This document shows, one piece after another, positions 59,244 through 64,000 of a stretch of 64,000 nucleotides of DNA (its first letter is position 1; each line of letters begins with the position of its first letter). The position numbers and the translations under genes are program-made. The notes beneath the pieces are model-generated. The model saw only the letters and a program-made list of their open reading frames with translations. It had not been told where the DNA came from and ran no database searches. Source of the DNA: Acidobacteriota bacterium. GTDB lineage: Bacteria > Acidobacteriota > Terriglobia > Bryobacterales > Bryobacteraceae. Location of the stretch: positions 124,001 through 188,000 of the forward strand of contig JAKOTR010000022.1 in NCBI GenBank assembly GCA_029776225.1. The letters run 5' to 3'.

Positions 59244-61184
59244 TCAAATCCTCCTGGCAAGCAGCAGCGTCATATCATCCTGCAACTCCGGCGAGCCGGT
59301 CCATTCGCGCACGGAATCCATGATGGCGCAAACGATCTCGCCGGGGTCGCGGCTGGCGTTCTTGATGATGAGATCGGTCAGCCGGTCCTCTCCGTACATC
59401 TCTCCAAATTCATTTTCGGGCTCGGTAATCCCGTCTGTGAAGCAGACGAGCAGGTCGCCGGGCTCCAGGCGCACGGCGCTCTCCCCGTACTCCGAGAAGG
59501 AAAACGCGCCCACCACCGTGCCGGTGACCTCGAGGCGCTGGGCAACCCCGTTGTGCACCAGAATCGGCGGGATGTGCCCGGCGTTCGTGTAGCGCAGCCA
59601 TCCGGTCTCGTCATCGTACAGGGCGAAGTAGAACGTGGCGAACTTCTCGGGAGGCGTGTAGGTGAAGAGCTGCTGGTTGAGGCGGGAAACCAGCGCGGCG
59701 GTGGACAGCGGGGCCGCCGGTCCGCCATTGCCCGCGACGGCAGCCATTTCGCGCCCGGCCCGCAACTGCGTTCGCATGGTGGATTGCACCGTCGCCATCA
59801 GCAGGGCGGCGGAGATTCCCTTCCCCGCCACGTCGCCGATCGCCAGGGCGATCTGCCGGTTCCCGAGATTGAGATAGTCGTAGTAATCCCCCGAGACCAG
59901 CCGCGCCGGATTGCAGGCCGCGGTGATCCGGATAGATTGCGACTCCGGAGTGCACTTCGGGAAGAGCTGATTCTGAACCTCGCGGGCGATCTCGATCTCC
60001 GATTGCAGGCGCTCTTTCTCCTTGGCGACTTCGACGAGGCGCTCGAGGTTCTCGGTCATGCGGTTGAAGGAATCACCCAGTTCGGCAAGCTGATCGTTGC
60101 CGCGGACCTCGATTCGGTGAGAAAAGTCGCCCTCGCGCACGCGCTGCGTCCCTTCGTACAAGCCATGCACGGCGCTGGTGATCGAGCGCGTCAGCCGTAT
60201 CCCGATGATAACCGAAATCAACTCGACCACCAGGAAGAGGACGGCGAAAAAAGAAAAGAGCCAGCCCGATGCCGATGCCGCCGTAAAGCCTTTCCGCCAC
60301 TCCCCCCGCTCGCCGAAAATCGTGCGGAGCACGGCCGAATAGCGCGTGAGTACGCGCAAGGCGACGTTTTGAGTGCGGCCGGGCTCATCCCAGATGGAAA
60401 CCGCGATCGGCACCATATGGGAGACCTCGAAATCAAACGCGCTCACGGGAGGCGGAACGGCGTTTAAATCCGGCGGGACAAGAATCCGGTTCGCTTCGAA
60501 ATCGCGGACCGCGACCTGGCCGATCCCCGGCACAAGCGCGGTAAGACTTTCCTGGGTGACCGGGACAAGCACCGTAACCTTAACGTTCTCGTGAACCGCA
60601 TGCACCCAGACATAGAGCGCGCCGTCTCTCAAAACGAGGCCCCTGGCGGTATCCCATTGCGCGGGTGGCGCCTGGATGGCGGCGTTCTCCGGGTAACGCC
60701 ACTCGCGGCCGTCCTGAATCAATAGCTCAAAACCGGGGAAGCGCTCCCGGAAGTAGGGGGCGAACCAGCGGGCGCGCTCGTAGCGCTGGGCGGGCGGGGT
60801 CCAAGCCAGGCCGATCGCCGGCTCAAACAGTGTGTTGGAGCGTTTCTCGAGCTCCGTGGTCACCAGGTAGGCGGCGATCTGGCCGGTGAACATGCCCGCG
60901 CCGATCCAGACCAGTATCGCCATGAGCGTGATCGGCACGACGGCGATAAACAGGTAAGCGACAATCAGCCGGTAGCGCAGCCGCCAGATGAGTTTCTTGA
61001 CGCCGATGGCGGCCCAGCGGATCGCCACCGCCACTCCCGCAACGAACGCCAGAAAGGCCAGCAGCAACTCGGCGCCGCCGCCCGGCATCGCGAACCTGGC
61101 AGCCACCGCCAGCGCCAGCAGCGCAAGGAAGGTTTTTTCGAGCCAGCCCAGCCTCCTCAGCGCCGTTTTGAGCCGCAGAGCCAT
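59244..61184 (-). CDS. Membrane-bound SpoIIE-type serine phosphatase with HAMP domain
   Basis: A 646-residue signalling protein. The N-terminus has two or three helices (TFLALLALAVAAR, LLLAFLAFVAGVAVAI, and LIVAYLFIAVVPITLMAIL), then an extracytoplasmic sensing domain (about 110-290) and another helix (WLFSFFAVLFLVVELISVIIG). A HAMP domain (IRLTRSITSAVHGLYEG, about 325-375) joins a coiled coil (LVEVAKEKERLQSEIEIAREVQ) and the PP2C-like SpoIIE domain (about 410-645, VSGDYYDYLNLGN, AIGDVAGKGISAALLMA, YTNAGHIPPILV, VCFTDGITE). It dephosphorylates a serine of a target such as an anti-sigma antagonist. No partner kinase or antagonist gene is next to it. Confidence 0.9.
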   Translation of the reverse strand: MALRLKTALRRLGWLEKTFLALLALAVAARFAMPGGGAELLLAFLAFVAGVAVAIRWAAIGVKKLIWRLRYRLIVAYLFIAVVPITLMAILVWIGAGMFTGQIAAYLVTTELEKRSNTLFEPAIGLAWTPPAQRYERARWFAPYFRERFPGFELLIQDGREWRYPENAAIQAPPAQWDTARGLVLRDGALYVWVHAVHENVKVTVLVPVTQESLTALVPGIGQVAVRDFEANRILVPPDLNAVPPPVSAFDFEVSHMVPIAVSIWDEPGRTQNVALRVLTRYSAVLRTIFGERGEWRKGFTAASASGWLFSFFAVLFLVVELISVIIGIRLTRSITSAVHGLYEGTQRVREGDFSHRIEVRGNDQLAELGDSFNRMTENLERLVEVAKEKERLQSEIEIAREVQNQLFPKCTPESQSIRITAACNPARLVSGDYYDYLNLGNRQIALAIGDVAGKGISAALLMATVQSTMRTQLRAGREMAAVAGNGGPAAPLSTAALVSRLNQQLFTYTPPEKFATFYFALYDDETGWLRYTNAGHIPPILVHNGVAQRLEVTGTVVGAFSFSEYGESAVRLEPGDLLVCFTDGITEPENEFGEMYGEDRLTDLIIKNASRDPGEIVCAIMDSVREWTGSPELQDDMTLLLARRI

Positions 61185-61271
61185 ACGCGTTTACAGTCAG
61201 CCCCAGAGTCGAGAACGGCCTGTGCCGGGCAGTTCCGCGACGAGCGGTATTTTAGCATTCGGGGAACTGCC

Positions 61272-61943
61272 TCATTCCGGACGGTCGGAGGTGCCGGTCC
61301 TTTCCTGTAATACCTTGCCGCTCGAATCCGGATCGGATTCGAACTCGAAAACATGGCCGCCGGCGCGGGCGATGAGACGTCCCGGGCCGAGGGGTTTGCC
61401 CTCGGTGTTGAAGAAAACCGCGCCGTCGGTGGATTCACCGGGCTTGAGTTTCGTGGCGACCAGCGCGATGGCGGACGCCGCCGCGGCTGCCCTTAGCCTG
61501 GGCGAGCCCAGCTCGGCGAGCGCGGATTGGCGGCGCTGCTCGTACCCGTTTGTCGAACGAAAACGGCTGACGCCATAAAGCCCCGCCTCATAGGTGGTAA
61601 TCAGCTTGATTACGTCATTGCGGCTGGCGTTCGCGAGCAGTTGACCTACCACGGTGCGAGCAGGCGTGGCCTGCATAACGGTTCCATCGGCGCGGTGGAA
61701 GCTGAAATCCTCGGGCCGGACGGTCTGAACGGACTCTGAGCCGTTCATGATCCCGACCTGGATGATCGAGTAGTTGCGCAACTGGGCGGGCAGGTGGGCA
61801 AACATGACGGTAAAGCCATCCTGGCTGCGCGTCTGATATTTCAATCCGCCCGATTCGAAATGGATGACCTGCGCGCGCAAACCACAGACGGCAAACGCCG
61901 CCATGGCCGCCAAGGTAAAGGAGCGCAGGCTCATGCTTATCAT
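61272..61943 (-). CDS. Hypothetical secreted protein
   Basis: From ATG 61943 the product is 223 residues with a signal peptide (about 1-22, LRSFTLAAMAAFAVCGLRA). The mature part includes HFESGGLKYQTRSQDGFTVMF and ends in KPGESTDGAVFFNTEGKPLGPGRLIA, which look like beta-rich segments. I do not recognise the family. In-frame ATGs at 61943 and 61934 are both usable, and no ribosome site decides. It is divergent from pckA and upstream of the phosphatase gene on the same strand with about 90 bp between. Confidence 0.6.
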   Translation of the reverse strand: MISMSLRSFTLAAMAAFAVCGLRAQVIHFESGGLKYQTRSQDGFTVMFAHLPAQLRNYSIIQVGIMNGSESVQTVRPEDFSFHRADGTVMQATPARTVVGQLLANASRNDVIKLITTYEAGLYGVSRFRSTNGYEQRRQSALAELGSPRLRAAAAASAIALVATKLKPGESTDGAVFFNTEGKPLGPGRLIARAGGHVFEFESDPDSSGKVLQERTGTSDRPE

Positions 61944-61978
61944 TATGCTATATTGAGCTGAAAGGGGCTGCGTTTCCA

Positions 61979-63577
61979 ATGCAAAACGCAGGAATTCGTC
62001 CAAGCAGGTATGGTCTGCGCGAACATGGCCTGCGGAACTTCAATATTGCCTACTGGAACCTGGGAACAGCACAACTCTTGGAGCGGTCCGTACAGCGCCA
62101 CGAGGGACTGTTCGCCACCGGAGGGCCCTTCGTCGTACGGACGGGCCAGTTTACCGGGCGTTCTCCGAGAGACAAGTTTATTGTTCGGGACGACGTTACC
62201 GAGTCCACGGTGAACTGGGGTCCGGTAAACCAGCCGATGTCGGCAGAACACTTCGACCTGCTGTACAGAAAGATGCTGGCGTACCTCCAGGGCCACGATC
62301 TCTTCGTACACGATTGTTTTGCCGGCGCGGATCCCAGGTACACAATGCCCATACGGGTGATTACACAGCGCGCCTGGCATTGCCTGTTCGCGCGGCAACT
62401 GTTTATCCGCCCCAACCCGCTGAAGACCGAGGACCACGTCCCCGAATTCACCATCTTCTTCCTGCCGGGCTTTCACGCCGACCCCGCCGAGGACGGCACC
62501 AACTCGGAAACCGCCATCGTCATCAACTTCAAAAAGAAGGTGGTGCTGATCGCGGGCACCAGCTATGCCGGGGAGTTGAAAAAGTCCGTCTTCACGGTGC
62601 TCAATTACCTCCTGCCCGAGCGCGGCATTCTGCCCATGCACTGTTCGGCCAATATGGGGGCGGACGGCAAAGTAGCGTTGTTCTTCGGGCTTTCCGGCAC
62701 GGGCAAAACCACGCTATCCGCCGACCCGTCCCGGCGGCTGATCGGCGACGACGAGCACGGCTGGAGCGACGACGGCGTGTTCAATTTCGAGGGCGGGTGC
62801 TACGCCAAGACGATCCGGCTCTCCCGCGAGAAGGAACCGCAGATCTGGAACGCCATACGGTTCGGAACCATTCTCGAAAACGTCGTAATCGACACCGAGA
62901 CGCGGCTTCTGGACTACAACTCCGACGTGCACACCGAGAATACGCGCGCAGCGTTCCGGCTCGCCTTCATGAACAATGCGGTGCTCCCGAGTGTTGCCGG
63001 CCATCCCTCGCACGTTGTGTTTCTGACGGCCGATGCCTTCGGCGTGCTGCCGCCGATCGCGCGCATGGACCCGGACCAGGCCATGTACCACTTCTTGAGC
63101 GGCTACACGGCAAAAGTGGCGGGTACGGAGCGCGGGCTGGGCAAGGAACCCAAGGCAACGTTCAGCGCTGGGTTCGGCGAGCCGTTTCTGCCGCGCAGCC
63201 CGGATGTCTATGCGAAGATGCTCGGCGAACGGATTGCGCGCCACCGGGTATCGTGCTGGCTGGTGAACACGGGATGGAGCGGCGGTCCGTACGGAGTCGG
63301 GGAGCGCATTGAGCTCGAGTACACGCGCGCCATGGTGAGCGCGGCGGTAGAGGGGCACTTGGATAATGTGCCCACGAAGCCCGATCCGATTTTCCATGTG
63401 CACGTGCCCGAGAACGTTCCGGGCGTTCCGCCGGAGCTGCTGAATCCGCGCGGCATGTGGAAGGACAAGGCGGCCTACGACCGCTTCGCGCTCGAGTTGA
63501 GCGCACGTTTTCACGAGAACTTCAAACGCTTTTCGGGCGCTGCCGGCGGCGAGGTGCTTTCGGCCGCTCCGGGTTAG
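61979..63577 (+). CDS. pckA: Phosphoenolpyruvate carboxykinase (ATP)
   Basis: A 532-residue ATP-dependent PEP carboxykinase. Landmarks are RTGQFTGRSPRDKFIVRD near residue 60, the kinase-1a loop GLSGTGKTTLS (about 237-247), the kinase-2 region LIGDDEHGWSDDGVFNFEGGCYAK (in parts) and TRAAFRLAFMNNAV. It converts oxaloacetate to PEP and carbon dioxide using ATP, the entry to gluconeogenesis. AAAGGGG lies a few bases before the start. With citrate synthase and the fused E1 in the same window it fits a heterotroph that grows on acids and amino acids as well as sugars. Its stop overlaps the stop of the convergent next gene. Confidence 0.96.
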   Translation: MQNAGIRPSRYGLREHGLRNFNIAYWNLGTAQLLERSVQRHEGLFATGGPFVVRTGQFTGRSPRDKFIVRDDVTESTVNWGPVNQPMSAEHFDLLYRKMLAYLQGHDLFVHDCFAGADPRYTMPIRVITQRAWHCLFARQLFIRPNPLKTEDHVPEFTIFFLPGFHADPAEDGTNSETAIVINFKKKVVLIAGTSYAGELKKSVFTVLNYLLPERGILPMHCSANMGADGKVALFFGLSGTGKTTLSADPSRRLIGDDEHGWSDDGVFNFEGGCYAKTIRLSREKEPQIWNAIRFGTILENVVIDTETRLLDYNSDVHTENTRAAFRLAFMNNAVLPSVAGHPSHVVFLTADAFGVLPPIARMDPDQAMYHFLSGYTAKVAGTERGLGKEPKATFSAGFGEPFLPRSPDVYAKMLGERIARHRVSCWLVNTGWSGGPYGVGERIELEYTRAMVSAAVEGHLDNVPTKPDPIFHVHVPENVPGVPPELLNPRGMWKDKAAYDRFALELSARFHENFKRFSGAAGGEVLSAAPG

Positions 63578-64000
63578 ACGGAGTCCTCCTCCGCAACTCG
63601 CCGCGGCACGAGGGGCTGGGAAGCGTCCATCGCCTTCAGTTCCTCCTCGGTGACCATCGAGCCTTCCTCGTGATAGTCGGCTTCCACGTTCACCTGCCAG
63701 AGGTCGTAGCGCGCGCCCAGAATGTTGCGCGCGGCCAGCATGGCCGTCAGCATTGAGTGGTCCTGGTTGTTGTAGCGGTGCATGCCGTTCCGCCCGACGA
63801 GCTGAAGGTTCGGCACCACCCGGAGAAACTCGCGCACGGCGGCAAGGCCGCGGCGGTAAACGCCGTCGTAAATCGGGTAGGCCTTTTCAACCCGGAGGAC
63901 AGCGCCGTCCACGACGTTTTTCGGATCGACGAGCCCGAGCGTCTCCAGTTCCTTCTTCGCCATCGCGATCAGATCTGCGTCCGGCGTCGTCCAAAGGCCG
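63574..64000 (-). CDS. FAD-dependent oxidoreductase/amine-oxidase-like protein, C-terminal part
   Basis: The last 141 codons of a protein whose start lies to the right of the window. The frame is open to the edge. It contains VEKAYPIYDGVYRRGLAAVREFL, then NLQLVGRNGMHRYNNQDHSMLTAMLAARNILG, which is the C-terminal FAD-contact segment typical of NAD(P)/FAD-dependent amine-oxidase-like enzymes of the UDP-galactopyranose-mutase or protoporphyrinogen-oxidase group. YDLWQVNVEADYHEEG follows. The exact reaction cannot be told from this part. The stop codon overlaps the pckA stop in convergent orientation. Confidence 0.72.
   Translation of the reverse strand, partial: GLWTTPDADLIAMAKKELETLGLVDPKNVVDGAVLRVEKAYPIYDGVYRRGLAAVREFLRVVPNLQLVGRNGMHRYNNQDHSMLTAMLAARNILGARYDLWQVNVEADYHEEGSMVTEEELKAMDASQPLVPRRVAEEDSV

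Overview
The window looks like chromosome of a GC-rich, Gram-negative heterotroph, most likely an acidobacterium of the Bryobacterales/Solibacterales type. That placement is an inference from gene content. The features used are a 1,229-residue Oar-like TonB-dependent receptor with an N-terminal carboxypeptidase-regulatory domain, many Tat-exported Gfo/Idh/MocA and sugar-isomerase proteins, a fused E1 alpha-beta dehydrogenase, a secreted protein with an LssY_C-like domain, LolA and a hopanoid/ceramide-type glycosyltransferase. No rRNA, tRNA, CRISPR array, integrase, transposase or prophage gene was seen.

Layout. 1-10.5 kb is housekeeping and central metabolism: the 5' end of an ArgD-like aminotransferase, a secreted LssY_C protein, an IorAB-type molybdenum hydroxylase, serS, a secreted M28 peptidase, citrate synthase and, divergent from it, a fused 2-oxoacid dehydrogenase E1. 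10.7-24.9 kb is an accessory sugar-catabolism region. It holds three Gfo/Idh/MocA oxidoreductases (two with Tat signals), two Tat-exported xylose-isomerase-like isomerases (one frameshifted near its 3' end), an AgaS-like SIS isomerase, a secreted alpha-helical-barrel protein, a GntR/UTRA regulator, a DeoC-type aldolase, a small DMT transporter, a Tat-exported aldo/keto reductase and an MFS transporter. Together they could bring in, oxidise, isomerise and cleave an unidentified sugar or glycoside. Around the regulator lie a 37-bp direct repeat, inverted repeats that could be operators, and a promoter with a palindrome between its boxes.

25.0-35.2 kb is one long co-directional run: a rimP leader attenuator, rimP-nusA-infB-ylxP-rbfA, then apbE-hemE-hemH-hemY. 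It joins translation and transcription factors to late haem synthesis, with several 4-16 bp overlaps. 35.2-45.3 kb is envelope and carbohydrate related: a GT39-type transferase, two hypothetical proteins, a GH5-like glycosidase preceded by two overlapping micro-ORFs, the TonB receptor with a perfect terminator and a promoter plus structured leader, and an HpnI/ceramide-type glycosyltransferase. 45.3-49.2 kb carries thrS, an ECF sigma factor with a soluble zinc anti-sigma factor, a thioredoxin-like ferredoxin and a zincin protease.

49.2-57.1 kb is a type IV pilus/type II secretion-like assembly operon on the minus strand (lolA-like, pilC, pilB, pilM, pilN, pilO, a pilP-like gene, then a pseudopilin with a long Met-Gln-Pro-Gly repeat tail). 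Most of its genes overlap by four bases. 57.3-64 kb holds tsaE, a bifunctional NAD(P)HX repair enzyme, a membrane-bound SpoIIE-type phosphatase, a small secreted protein, ATP-dependent pckA and the 3' end of an FAD-dependent oxidoreductase. Most annotations rest on recognisable motifs in the translated sequence; no database search was run.
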